Shown: positions 34,139-42,479, numbered from the stretch's first letter. The stretch: DNA of 64,000 nucleotides from Haloferax sulfurifontis ATCC BAA-897 (GCF_000337835.1 NZ_AOLM01000003.1:124001-188000), one strand, 5' to 3'. Notes: generated by a model not told the origin, from the sequence alone. Made by a program: numbers and translations.

Positions 34139-34351
34139 AGTCGCCGACGCAATAGGCGCTTTTCTCGCCAGTCGTCGGCGACTCCACATCCGCCGCACCC
34201 GCCGCAACGTTTCGGGGTCCGTTGCGGCATCCGAAACGGCGTGGCCACGTCGTTTCGCGCTCCCAAGCCCGGTGGGAGCGCACTCCCCTCGTCTCACTTC
34301 GCCAACTGGTGACACGAGATTCGGCGGGAGGCGAATTCGCCTCCGCCTTTT
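34139..34351 (+). ncRNA. Putative structured small RNA, about 210 nt
   Basis: No coding frame with haloarchaeal character fits this interval. Instead there are four strong stems in series: AGTCGCCGACG (34139-34149) with CGTCGGCGACT (34173-34183), enclosing an inner GGCG/CGCC; GCCGCAACG (34201-34209) with CGTTGCGGC (34220-34228), which competes with CGTTTCGG (34208-34215)/CCGAAACG (34231-34238); GCGCTCCCA (34257-34265) with TGGGAGCGC (34273-34281); and the terminator at 34323. A TATA box lies one promoter length upstream. It does not match the conserved parts of SRP RNA or RNase P RNA that I can recall. The identity is unknown and expression is inferred. Confidence 0.55.
34323..34351 (+). terminator. 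Hairpin terminator with T4 tract
   Basis: GGCGGGAGGCGAA pairs with TTCGCCTCCGCC (one bulged G), followed at once by TTTT (34348-34351). It ends the putative small RNA before the gene at 34455. Confidence 0.6.
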
Positions 34352-34454
34352 GACGACCGCTTCGCTCCGAGCGACGGCCCCGTCGTGCCTCGGCGGCGAC
34401 CGCCCGACGGCCCGAGAGCGCACGCTTCTTTCCTCCGGACCTCGTGGAGCCACC

Positions 34455-34769
34455 ATGACCGAGACGATTCGAGGCGACGTACTACACGCCATCCCGCCGG
34501 ACGAACTCGACGACGAGGACCTGTCGCCCGAGCTCCGGGCGCTGGCCGACTCGCGCCACGTGCTCGTCATCAGGAAGGGCGGCCATCCCTCGATGCTCGA
34601 CCTCGTCTGGGCGTTCGTCCGCCGCGACCCCATCGAGGCGGTGACCGTCGTGACAGACCGCCCGGCCGAGGAGGACGAGGAAGTGACGCTGACCGTCGAG
34701 GAGACGGACATGCCCGGCGTCTACGTCGCGGCGGACGCTCGCGAGCAGACAGCGTCGGACGACGGGTGA
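34455..34769 (+). CDS. Conserved small haloarchaeal protein of unknown function
   Basis: 104 residues, acidic, with a compact pattern: IRGDVLHAIPPDELDDEDLSPELRAL, then strand RHVLVIRKGG, a helix with LVWAFVRRDPIEAV and strands ending EVTLTVEETDMPGVYVAA. No membrane or metal motif. It ends 52 nt before the convergent P5C dehydrogenase gene. I recall similar proteins in haloarchaea but no function. Confidence 0.65.
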   Translation: MTETIRGDVLHAIPPDELDDEDLSPELRALADSRHVLVIRKGGHPSMLDLVWAFVRRDPIEAVTVVTDRPAEEDEEVTLTVEETDMPGVYVAADAREQTASDDG

Positions 34770-34821
34770 GACGACGGAACGGAAAAGCGAGACAGATGCG
34801 GGGCCGTGGTGGGCGACGACC

Positions 34822-36348
34822 TTACTCGTCTTGTTTGGTCTTGATGTCCGCCGAGAGGCCCTGCGCCATGCGAATCTCCTTGGAGTTGTTGAGCGTCCAC
34901 GCGGTGCGCTCGGTGACGGCCTCGATGATTTCGCGCGCCGAGGGGTAGCCGTTGCCGGACTTCTTCACGCCGCCGAACGGGAGGTGGACCTCCGCGCCGA
35001 TACACGGGAGGTTGCCGTAGGCGAGACCGACCTCGGCGTGGTCGCGGAAGTAGTTTATCTGGCGGTAGTCCTCGGAGATGACGGCACCGGCCAGCCCGTA
35101 GTCGGTGTCGTTCTGAATCTCGACGGCGTCCTCGATGTCGCCGGAGTACTTCAGCAGGGCGACGTGGGGGCCGAAGACCTCCTCGTGGGTACAGCGGAGG
35201 TCGTCGTGGGGGTCAGCCTCGTAGACGAACGGCCCGACCCAGTGGCCCGCCTCGTGGCCCTCGGGAATCTCGTCGCCGTCGAGTTCGGTGCGGTCGACGA
35301 GGACGTTCACGCCCTCCTTTTTCGCGAGTTCGTTGTACTTCGTGACCTTCTCCCTGTGGCCCTCCTCGATGAGCGGCCCCATGAACGTGTCCTCGCGGAG
35401 CGGGTCGCCGACCGAGACGTTCTTCGCGTTCTCGACGAAGCGCTCCTTGAACTCGTCGTAGACGTCCTCGTGGACGACGATGCGCTCGGAGGAGACACAG
35501 CGCTGGCCGGTGGTCTTGAACGACGACATCGTCGCGGAGTGGACCGCGATGTCGAGGTCCGCCTTCTCGGTGATGACGATGTTGTTCTTGCCGCCCATCT
35601 CGCACGCGGCGAGCTTGCCGGGCTGTTGGGCCACCTTGCTCGCGACCTCGTGGCCGACCTCGGCGGAGCCGGTAAACAGCACGGAGTCGACGCGTTCGTC
35701 GTCGACGATGCTCGCGCCGGCGTCGCCGAAGCCCTGTACCATGTTGAACACGCCGTCGGGGATGCCGGCGTCCTCGAACATCTCGGCGATAATCTGGCCG
35801 CACCACGGCGTCTGCTCGGCGGGCTTCCAGACGACGGTGTTGCCCTCGACGAGCGCGACGGCCATGTGCCAGAAGGGGATGGCCACGGGGAAGTTCCACG
35901 GGGTGATACAGCCCACGACGCCGCGGGGCTTGCGGCGCATGTAGGCGTCCTTCGCGGGAATCTCGGAGGGAATCACGTCGCCCTTGGGGTGGCGGGCGTC
36001 GCCCGCGGCCCACTCGACCATGTGGTACGCCTCGATGACGTCGGCGCGGCCCTCGGAGATCTCCTTGCCGCACTCCTTGGTGACGACCTCCGCGAGCTCC
36101 TCCGTGCGGTCGCGCAGTTCGTGGTAGATGTCCCAGAGGTACTCCGCGCGGTCGATGTGCGAGAGTTCGCGCCACTCCTCGTACGCCTCGTCGGCCGCGG
36201 CGGCCGCCGCGTCGATGTCCTCGGGCGTGCCGCGTCGGAACGTCCCCAGCGACTCGCCCGTCGCGGGGTTCGTGCTCTCGAACGTCTCGTCGCCGGTTCC
36301 GTCCGTCCACTCGCCGTCGATATAGTGCCGATATTCGTCTTCCGCCAT
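34822..36348 (-). CDS. 1-pyrroline-5-carboxylate dehydrogenase (aldehyde dehydrogenase family)
   Basis: 508 residues, full aldehyde dehydrogenase. The NAD site is TPWNFP and FTGSAEVG, the general base Glu is in ACEMGGKN, and the nucleophile Cys is in TTGQRCVSSERI. By context it should oxidise glutamate semialdehyde/P5C to glutamate: a proline dehydrogenase gene and a Bat-type regulator are adjacent. Its promoter (GTTATTAATC on the minus strand, 36371-36380) gives a leaderless start at 36348, and a perfect 14-bp palindrome covers the start of transcription. ALDH substrate specificity cannot be read from sequence alone. Confidence 0.82.
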   Translation of the reverse strand: MAEDEYRHYIDGEWTDGTGDETFESTNPATGESLGTFRRGTPEDIDAAAAAADEAYEEWRELSHIDRAEYLWDIYHELRDRTEELAEVVTKECGKEISEGRADVIEAYHMVEWAAGDARHPKGDVIPSEIPAKDAYMRRKPRGVVGCITPWNFPVAIPFWHMAVALVEGNTVVWKPAEQTPWCGQIIAEMFEDAGIPDGVFNMVQGFGDAGASIVDDERVDSVLFTGSAEVGHEVASKVAQQPGKLAACEMGGKNNIVITEKADLDIAVHSATMSSFKTTGQRCVSSERIVVHEDVYDEFKERFVENAKNVSVGDPLREDTFMGPLIEEGHREKVTKYNELAKKEGVNVLVDRTELDGDEIPEGHEAGHWVGPFVYEADPHDDLRCTHEEVFGPHVALLKYSGDIEDAVEIQNDTDYGLAGAVISEDYRQINYFRDHAEVGLAYGNLPCIGAEVHLPFGGVKKSGNGYPSAREIIEAVTERTAWTLNNSKEIRMAQGLSADIKTKQDE

Positions 36349-36349
36349 A

Positions 36350-36363
36350 TGACTCTAGAGTCA
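36350..36363. promoter_or_regulatory. Candidate operator, perfect palindrome TGACTCTAGAGTCA
   Basis: A 14-bp perfect palindrome lying between the TATA box (36371-36380) and the start codon (36346-36348) of the P5C dehydrogenase gene, so over the expected transcription start. Protein bound here should block initiation, which would suit a substrate-responsive repressor. It was not seen at the neighbouring promoters. Confidence 0.55.
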
Positions 36364-36458
36364 CGACTAAGATTAATAACCCCGGACCCTCCCATGGAAG
36401 GGCCGCGTCCGAACCGACGCGTCACCGCGACGCCGCGTGACCACAGACAACATCTTAC

Positions 36459-36473
36459 GTAACGACGTGTTAC
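36459..36473. promoter_or_regulatory. Candidate operator, GTAAC-N5-GTTAC
   Basis: Inverted repeat GTAAC and GTTAC spaced by GACGT, 8-22 nt upstream of the regulator's ATG at 36481, over its likely start of transcription. Possible autoregulatory site. Short dyads can arise by chance, so support is modest. Confidence 0.4.
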
Positions 36474-36480
36474 CCGGTGT

Positions 36481-37200
36481 ATGAGCGAGCGCACGTCAGG
36501 TGAAGGTACGCGCCTCACGCTCGACCTGTGGCATCCGAACTGTTGGGCCATCGAATCGACCAGCGAGTACGACGGCGGCATCCTCGCACACGCCATCTAC
36601 GACGCGCCCACCGCGGGCGTCGAGCGGTCGAACGGACTGTTCACCGCCTACGGCGAGTCGCTCGACGAAGTCGAGACGCTCCTCGACGTCATCGCCGACT
36701 CGGACCTCACAGGCGAGGTGTTGGAACTCCAAGAGCGGTTCGACTCCCGCGGGAAGCACGTCGCGCCCGGCCCGGTCGCCCGCGAGTTCTTCCTTGAGTA
36801 CGACCCGAGCGACATGATGTGTCCGGAGCTACTCAAGCAGGGCTTCGTCCACAGCGCCCCCACGCAGATAGAAAACGGCCGCGAGCGGTGGGAGGTCTGG
36901 TTCGCCGGCGCGCGCGAGGAGATACAGCCGAGCATCGAGACCGTCATGGACGAGACCGGCGCGGAGATTCGCGTCGCCTCCATCTCCACGTCCGAGGGCG
37001 CGGAACCGGAGCGCAGTCGGCGGCTCGACACGCTCACCCGAAGCCAGCGGCAGGCGTTCGAACTCGCGCGCGAAGAGGGATACTACCGCTGGCCCCGCGA
37101 GGTGTCGACCCGCGAACTCGCCGCCGAGATGGACATCTCGAAGACGACGCTCCTCGAACACCTGCGCAAGGCGGAATCGAAACTGCTCGACCCGCAGTAG
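36481..37200 (+). CDS. Bat-type helix-turn-helix regulator, probable control of proline catabolism
   Basis: 239 residues. The C-terminal HTH_10 (bacterio-opsin activator) domain is at about residues 180-236: LTRSQRQAFELAREEGYYRWPREVSTRELAAEMDISKTTLLEHLRKAESKLL. The N-terminal 170 residues are a sensory region of the type found in haloarchaeal Bat-like regulators. It is divergent from the P5C dehydrogenase gene and next to proline dehydrogenase, an arrangement that suggests it senses proline or P5C and controls both. Activation or repression cannot be told from sequence. Confidence 0.82.
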   Translation: MSERTSGEGTRLTLDLWHPNCWAIESTSEYDGGILAHAIYDAPTAGVERSNGLFTAYGESLDEVETLLDVIADSDLTGEVLELQERFDSRGKHVAPGPVAREFFLEYDPSDMMCPELLKQGFVHSAPTQIENGRERWEVWFAGAREEIQPSIETVMDETGAEIRVASISTSEGAEPERSRRLDTLTRSQRQAFELAREEGYYRWPREVSTRELAAEMDISKTTLLEHLRKAESKLLDPQ

Positions 37201-37230
37201 CGCGGGGCGAATCGAGGGTTCGGCCCCGGC

Positions 37231-38070
37231 TCAGATGCCGGCGACGGCCCGGAGCGCGAACAGCGCGTTCGATTTCTGCTCGCGGACGCGCCGGTAGAAG
37301 TAGGAGAACCACTTGTCGCCGTAGGGGACGTACTGCCACATCTCGATGTCGGCGGCCGCGAGGTTGCGCTGGCCGTCCTCGCGCACGCCCATGAGCATCT
37401 GCACCTCGTAGGGCGTTCCGTACTGTTCGTGGAGGCGGCGGGCGTGCGCAATCATGTGCGGGTCGTGACTGCCGACCGCGACGCCGTCGTCGAACTCGGT
37501 GAACATCTGTTCGAGGAGGTCCCTGTACACCTCGTCCACCTTCGACTTCTCCTTGTACGCGATGGACGCGGGCTCGTTGTACGCGCCCTTGACGAGACGG
37601 ACCTTCCCGGGCACCTCCGCGAGGCGTTCGAGGTCGTCACGCGTGCGCTTGAGGTTCGCCTGCACGCAGACGCCGACGTTTCCGCCCGTCCGGTGGCCGA
37701 GGTCGTCGACGGCGTCGAGGGTCACGTCGGTCGTCTCGTGGTCCTCCATGTCGACCCAGACGAACACGCCCTCGGCGTCCGCGGCGTCGACGATGCGGTC
37801 GAGGTTCTCCCGGAACGCGCGGTCGCCGACGTCGAGACCGATTTGCGAGGGCTTCACCGAGACACAGCCGTCGAGGTCCGTCGCGCCGAGTTGGCGGACG
37901 AGGTCGACGTACGCGTCGGCGTCGGCGTCGGCGGCCGCCCGGTCGGTGTAGTGCTCGCCGAGTAAGTTCAATATCCCCGCGATGCCGTCGCGGTTCAGCG
38001 ACTCGACGTGCGAGACCGCCCCGTCGGCCGTCTCACCCGCCACGAAGTTGTTCGCGATGGGGGGTATCAT
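37231..38070 (-). CDS. Proline dehydrogenase
   Basis: 279 residues, monofunctional PRODH with the FAD-binding TIM-barrel motifs: SVKPSQIGL, the barrel strand VFVWVDMEDHETTD, VQANLKRT, VRLVKGAYNEP and the C-terminal FSYFYRRVRE that carries the substrate-binding Arg pair. It oxidises proline to P5C and passes electrons to quinone. It is smaller than bacterial PutA and belongs to the archaeal/Gram-positive monofunctional group. The product feeds the P5C dehydrogenase gene 0.9 kb away. Two direct repeats flank its TATA box. Confidence 0.9.
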   Translation of the reverse strand: MIPPIANNFVAGETADGAVSHVESLNRDGIAGILNLLGEHYTDRAAADADADAYVDLVRQLGATDLDGCVSVKPSQIGLDVGDRAFRENLDRIVDAADAEGVFVWVDMEDHETTDVTLDAVDDLGHRTGGNVGVCVQANLKRTRDDLERLAEVPGKVRLVKGAYNEPASIAYKEKSKVDEVYRDLLEQMFTEFDDGVAVGSHDPHMIAHARRLHEQYGTPYEVQMLMGVREDGQRNLAAADIEMWQYVPYGDKWFSYFYRRVREQKSNALFALRAVAGI

Positions 38071-38083
38071 GCCCCGCTATTGT

Positions 38084-38113
38084 GAGACACCTACCCTAAA
38101 GAGAGACCCTACC
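38084..38113 (-). promoter_or_regulatory. Direct repeats flanking the proline dehydrogenase TATA box
   Basis: GAGACACCTACC (38084-38095) and GAGACCCTACC (38103-38113) on the plus strand lie on either side of the minus-strand TTTAG box, about 19 nt apart, roughly two helical turns. A tandem-bound regulator could act here. Weak to moderate evidence. Confidence 0.35.
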
Positions 38114-38235
38114 AAATCATTCTGAAAAATATTGGTGAAATAATCCGTTGACGCCCGTTTCGTTCGACGGAGTCCGCGGTCCCGACCATGGACGGTTACA
38201 GGTATATTTAGGATAATTCGAGAGGAATGTTTGTT

Positions 38236-39561
38236 ATGTCACCGCACGACATGGACCGCAGAACGCTACTGAAACTGTCTGGACTCTCGCTCGTCGGAGC
38301 GACCGCCGGCTGTCTCGAAGGGGAGGAAGAAGAGACCACCGCGGCGACGACCACCGAGGAAAGCGGCGGTGGCGGCGGCGAAGAGACCACCACGACCACC
38401 GAGGAAAGCGGCGGTGGCGGGTCGTCGTACACCATCGGCATGGTCGACTCGCTCACCGGGTCGCTCGCCCCGTACGGCGAGCGCAACACCCGCGGCCGCG
38501 AACTCGCGCTCGCCGCCGTCAACGAGGTCGGCATCGGCTCCGAGGGCGCATCCCTGAACATCTCCGTCGAGGACGACGAGAGTACGAACCAAGGCGGCGT
38601 CAACGGCGCACAGAAACTCGTCAACCAAGACGGCGTCCCGCTCCTCATCGGCTCTGTCGGCTCGGGCGTCTCCATCGCCATCCACGACAGCGTCACCAAC
38701 GACGCCGGCGTCGTCCAAATCAGCCAGAACAGCACGAGTCCAGAACTCACGACGCGGCCGGAACTGCTCCGCATGAGCCCCTCGGGGGCCGCGAAGGGGC
38801 AGGCGCTCGCCAGCCTCGTCAGCGACGACGGCCACGACACCGTCGCCGTCACGTGGATCAACAACGACTACGGGACGGGGCTGTCCGACGTGTTCGCCGA
38901 GACGTTCGAGTCCGAGACCGGCGGCACGGTCGCCTACAACGAGCCCCACGACCAGGGCCAGTCGTCGTATAGCGGCATCCTCACCGAGATGGCCTCGACC
39001 GACGCCTCGGCGTGGATCTTCCTCACGTACGCGAACGAGTACACCGTCATGGTCAACGAGGGCTTCGACCAGGGTTACAACACGTCCGTGGACTACTACG
39101 GCGCGGAGTCCACCGTCGCCGACTCCATCATCGAGAACACGCCCGCGGGCAGTATGGACGGGATGAAAGGCATCACCGAGAGCGCCCCGCAGGACCAGGA
39201 GAACTACCAGAACTTCGTCTCCGCGTTCGAGGAGAACTACGACGCGACGCCGACGGTCTGGTCGGCGTACGCCTACGACGCCGTGACCGTCGCGGCGCTC
39301 GCGATCGAGGCGGCCGACGAGTTCACCGGCGAGGCGCTGTCGTCCGTCGTCCGCGACGTGACTCGCCCCGAGGGCGAGGAGGTCTTCAACTTCGAGGAGG
39401 CCGCGGCCGTCCTCCGCGACGGTGGCTCACCCAGTGACATCAACTATCAGGGCGTCAGCGGTCCGGTCGACCTCGACGAGAACGGCGACCCGCCGGGCTA
39501 CTACCAGATATACAGCGTCGAGGACCACGAGTACGTGTTCGGCGACTACATCACGAGCTAA
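38236..39561 (+). CDS. livK: Branched-chain amino acid ABC transporter, substrate-binding lipoprotein
   Basis: 441 residues. The N-terminus has a twin-arginine signal (DRRTLLKLSGL) with a lipobox ending at Cys near residue 26 (GATAGC), so it is a Tat lipoprotein on the outer face. A Thr/Glu/Gly-rich linker follows, then a periplasmic-binding-protein type I fold (YTIGMVDSLTGSLAPYGERNTRGRELALAAVNEVGG-type opening; binding-site Ser and Tyr regions visible). TATATTTAG about 28 nt upstream favours the ATG at 38236. First of five genes of the liv operon. Ligand could be leucine-type amino acids or another small acid. Confidence 0.88.
   Translation: MSPHDMDRRTLLKLSGLSLVGATAGCLEGEEEETTAATTTEESGGGGGEETTTTTEESGGGGSSYTIGMVDSLTGSLAPYGERNTRGRELALAAVNEVGIGSEGASLNISVEDDESTNQGGVNGAQKLVNQDGVPLLIGSVGSGVSIAIHDSVTNDAGVVQISQNSTSPELTTRPELLRMSPSGAAKGQALASLVSDDGHDTVAVTWINNDYGTGLSDVFAETFESETGGTVAYNEPHDQGQSSYSGILTEMASTDASAWIFLTYANEYTVMVNEGFDQGYNTSVDYYGAESTVADSIIENTPAGSMDGMKGITESAPQDQENYQNFVSAFEENYDATPTVWSAYAYDAVTVAALAIEAADEFTGEALSSVVRDVTRPEGEEVFNFEEAAAVLRDGGSPSDINYQGVSGPVDLDENGDPPGYYQIYSVEDHEYVFGDYITS
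38347..38420 (+). repeat. 45-bp-period repeat in the LivK linker
   Basis: A 29-bp perfect direct repeat (38347-38375 and 38392-38420) encodes the TTTEESGGGG linker twice. The period is 45 nt, or 15 codons, so recombination between copies would change linker length in frame. Confidence 0.8.
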
Positions 39562-39613
39562 CCATGCACGCACGGAACGGACGACGAACGACCCTCGGGA
39601 GGGTTCCGGAGCC

Positions 39614-40555
39614 GTGATACCGCTCCAGATCAGCCCCTTCCAGTACGTCGCAAACGGCGTGGTGTTTTCGAGCATCATCGTCCTCGCGGCCATCGGACTG
39701 TCGCTCGTCTACAGCATCGCGGACTTCGCGAACTTCGCCCACGGCGACCTCATGACCGTCGGGGCGTTCTCCGCGCTGTTCTCGGTCGGCTTCTTCCGAC
39801 CGATGCTGGGCGACGCGGGCGTGTTCGGCCTGCCGCTTTGGTTCTTCCTCGCCCTCGCGTTCGGCATGGGAACGGCGGCGGTCATCTCCGTCATCACCGA
39901 CCGCGTCATCTACCAACCGGTGAAGGGGTCCGACTCCATCGGCCTGCTCATCTCCAGTATCGGGGTCGCACTCGTCTATCGCGCGCTCGTCTTCCTGTCG
40001 TTCGGCACCGAGGCCGAGCGCTACGGCGTCCCCAGACAGGGACCGATTCCGTGGGTCCGCGAGTCGCTCGGCATCGCCGTCACGCCGCGCAACCTCGTCG
40101 TCGTGACGCTCACCGTCGTGCTCGTGGCGGCGCTCCACCTGACGCTGACGCGGACGACCCTCGGCCGGAAGATGCGCGCGACCGCCGACAACGCGGACCT
40201 CGCGCGTATCAGCGGGATTCGGACCAGCGAGGTCATCATCGCGATGTGGCTCATCGGCGGCGCGCTCGCCGCGGCCGGCGGCGTCTTCCTCGGACTGGAA
40301 GAACTCGTCCGCCCGCGGATGGGCTTCGACATCCTACTCATCGTCTTCGCCGCGGTCATCCTCGGCGGCATCGGCTCCGTCTACGGCGCGATGCTCGGCG
40401 GTCTCGTCATCGGGATGGTCCACGAGCTGGTCCCGCTTTTCAACCAGTGGGGCGTCATCCCGGTCGGCTCGCGGTACGCCGCGGCCGTCGCGTTCGTCAT
40501 CATGGTCGCCATCCTGCTCGTTCGCCCGAGCGGAATCGCGGGTGATAGCGGATGA
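39614..40555 (+). CDS. livH: Branched-chain amino acid ABC transporter permease LivH
   Basis: 313 residues from a GTG start at 39614; the ATG-led alternative is out of frame. About eight membrane helices, with the LivH family start FQYVANGVVFSSIIVLAAIGLSLVYSIADFANFAHGDLM. The conserved ATPase-contact loop reads GRKMRATADNADLARISGI. It pairs with LivM to form the channel; the stop overlaps livM as ATGA. Confidence 0.88.
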   Translation: MIPLQISPFQYVANGVVFSSIIVLAAIGLSLVYSIADFANFAHGDLMTVGAFSALFSVGFFRPMLGDAGVFGLPLWFFLALAFGMGTAAVISVITDRVIYQPVKGSDSIGLLISSIGVALVYRALVFLSFGTEAERYGVPRQGPIPWVRESLGIAVTPRNLVVVTLTVVLVAALHLTLTRTTLGRKMRATADNADLARISGIRTSEVIIAMWLIGGALAAAGGVFLGLEELVRPRMGFDILLIVFAAVILGGIGSVYGAMLGGLVIGMVHELVPLFNQWGVIPVGSRYAAAVAFVIMVAILLVRPSGIAGDSG

Positions 40556-41676
40556 GCGCCGTCTCCTCTTGGGTGAGCGAGACGCTCGTCCGCGACGCGA
40601 CCGAGCGGCGCATCTTCGCGGTGCTCGGACTCATCACCGTGTTGCTCGTCGCCGGCGTCTTCGCCGGCGTCATCGGGCCGCGGTTCCTCCTGTTCCAAAT
40701 CGCGCTCGTCGGGATGTACGCCCTGCTGTCGCTCGGACTCAACGTCCAGTGGGGCTACGCCGGCCTCATCAACTTCTCCGTGGCCGCGTTCTGGGGTATC
40801 GGGGCGTACTGCGCCGCGCTGTTGACCGCGCCGAACTCCCCGCTCGGACTCGGACTCCACCCGGTGTTCGGGTTCCTCGCGGCAATCGTCGTGAGCGCGT
40901 TCATCGCGGTGCTCATCGGCATCCCGACGCTCCGCCTGCGCGAGGACTACCTCGCCATCGCCAGCCTCGGGCTGGCCGAGGTCATCCGCGCCATCATCCT
41001 CAACGAGCGCCAGTGGACCGCCGGGTCGAGCGGTATCAGCGGCATCCCGAACCTCATGTCGTGGTTGCCGCTGACCGACGCCGCGACGACGGCCGCAATC
41101 GTGGTCGTCCTCATCGCTGTCGTCTACCTGTTCCTCCGGCGCGTCCACCGGTCGCCGTGGGGGCGCGTCCTCCGGACCATCCGGTCCGACGAGGACCTCG
41201 CGAAGGCGCTCGGGAAGGACACCTACCGGTTCAAGATGCAGGCGTTCGTCATCGGCTCGGTCATCATGGCCGTCGCCGGGGCGTTCTACGCCCACTTGAA
41301 CCTCTACATCGACCCCTCGGACCTCGTCCCCCTGACGACGTTCTACATCTGGATCGCCGTCATCCTCGGTGGGACCGGGTCGAACCGCGGGGCGGTCGTC
41401 GGCGCGGCCGTCGTCATCGCCATCCGCGAGGGGACCCGATTCCTCAACGACATCGGGTTCATCCAGACGCTCGGAATCGACTTGGCCCCGCTTCGACTGC
41501 TGTTCGTCGGCGGGCTCATCATCCTCATCATGCGCTTCCGGCAGGACGGACTCCTTCCCCCGAAGGACGAACTCATCTGGCCGGCGGCGCGCGACGGCAG
41601 TCGTTCCGGCGGCGCGTCACCGTCGGGTGCCGCCCCGGACGGCGGCACCGCCTCGAACGGGGGTGACGACCGATGA
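40552..41676 (+). CDS. livM: Branched-chain amino acid ABC transporter permease LivM
   Basis: 374 residues, about nine membrane helices. The signature YALLSLGLNVQWGYAGLINFSVAAFWGIGAY is typical of LivM, and the ATPase-contact loop is GRVLRTIRSDEDLAKALGKD. A long, disordered, Gly/Ser/Ala-rich cytoplasmic tail of about 35 residues ends the protein. It overlaps livH (ATGA) and livG by a few nucleotides. Confidence 0.88.
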   Translation: MSAVSSWVSETLVRDATERRIFAVLGLITVLLVAGVFAGVIGPRFLLFQIALVGMYALLSLGLNVQWGYAGLINFSVAAFWGIGAYCAALLTAPNSPLGLGLHPVFGFLAAIVVSAFIAVLIGIPTLRLREDYLAIASLGLAEVIRAIILNERQWTAGSSGISGIPNLMSWLPLTDAATTAAIVVVLIAVVYLFLRRVHRSPWGRVLRTIRSDEDLAKALGKDTYRFKMQAFVIGSVIMAVAGAFYAHLNLYIDPSDLVPLTTFYIWIAVILGGTGSNRGAVVGAAVVIAIREGTRFLNDIGFIQTLGIDLAPLRLLFVGGLIILIMRFRQDGLLPPKDELIWPAARDGSRSGGASPSGAAPDGGTASNGGDDR

Positions 41677-42479
41677 ACGACGACGCGTACGAGGGCGCGC
41701 GCCTCGACAAGGACGACGTCGTCCTGAAGACGACTGGCTTGGAGAAGGCGTTCGGCGGCCTCGTCGCCACCGACGGCGTCTCCATCGAGGTCGACCGCGG
41801 GACCATCACCGGAATGATAGGGCCGAACGGCGCGGGGAAGTCCACGCTGTTCAACCTCATCTCCGGCTTCTACGACAACGACGCCGGCCACGTCACCGTC
41901 AACGGCGAGGAGGTGACCGACCTCGAACCGCACGAGCGCGCCCGAAAGGGACTCGTTCGGACCTTCCAGACGCCCCGGCGGCTGGAGGGGATGTCCGTCC
42001 GCGAGGCGATGCTCGTCGGGCCCGGGCCGCAGAAAGGCGAGTCCATCTTCTCGCTTTTCTTCTCCGGCTCAGACGTGACCGAAGAGGAGCGGGCGAACAT
42101 CGAACAGACGCGCGAGTTGCTCGAACGGTTCGAAATCGGGCACCTCATCGACCAGCCGTCGACCGACCTCTCCGGCGGGCAGATGAAGCTCGTCGAGCTG
42201 GCGCGGGCGTTCACGACGGACCCCGACATCCTGCTCCTGGACGAGCCGGTCGCCGGCGTCAATCCGACGCTCGCAAACGACATCAAGCGGTTCATCCGCG
42301 AACTCAACGAGGAGGGCCAGACCTTCCTTATCATCGAACACGACATGCCGTTTATCATGGACCTCGCAGACCCCATCATCGTTCTCGACCAAGGGAAGGT
42401 GCTCATGGAGGGCTCGCCGGACGAAGTCCGCTCTGACGACCGCGTCATCGAGGCGTATCTCGGGGGGGCCGGCCCGTGA
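41673..42479 (+). CDS. livG: Branched-chain amino acid ABC transporter ATP-binding protein LivG
   Basis: 268 residues. Walker A GPNGAGKST (about residue 50), ABC signature LSGGQMK, Walker B ILLLDEPVAG and the H-loop His in IIEHDMPF are all present, so it should be an active ATPase. The C-terminal BCA_ABC_TP tail (VLMEGSPDEVRSD...VIEAYLGG) marks LivG. It energises transport with LivF. Overlaps both neighbours by 4 nt. Confidence 0.92.
   Translation: MNDDAYEGARLDKDDVVLKTTGLEKAFGGLVATDGVSIEVDRGTITGMIGPNGAGKSTLFNLISGFYDNDAGHVTVNGEEVTDLEPHERARKGLVRTFQTPRRLEGMSVREAMLVGPGPQKGESIFSLFFSGSDVTEEERANIEQTRELLERFEIGHLIDQPSTDLSGGQMKLVELARAFTTDPDILLLDEPVAGVNPTLANDIKRFIRELNEEGQTFLIIEHDMPFIMDLADPIIVLDQGKVLMEGSPDEVRSDDRVIEAYLGGAGP

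Noticed and set aside
34139-34183. H/ACA guide RNA reading of the first hairpin, because ACA follows the stem
   Set aside because: The hairpin is too short, has no convincing pseudouridylation pocket and no K-turn or K-loop.
34139-34351. SRP 7S RNA or RNase P RNA as identity of the orphan RNA
   Set aside because: The interval is shorter than either and I see none of the conserved core sequences of these RNAs.
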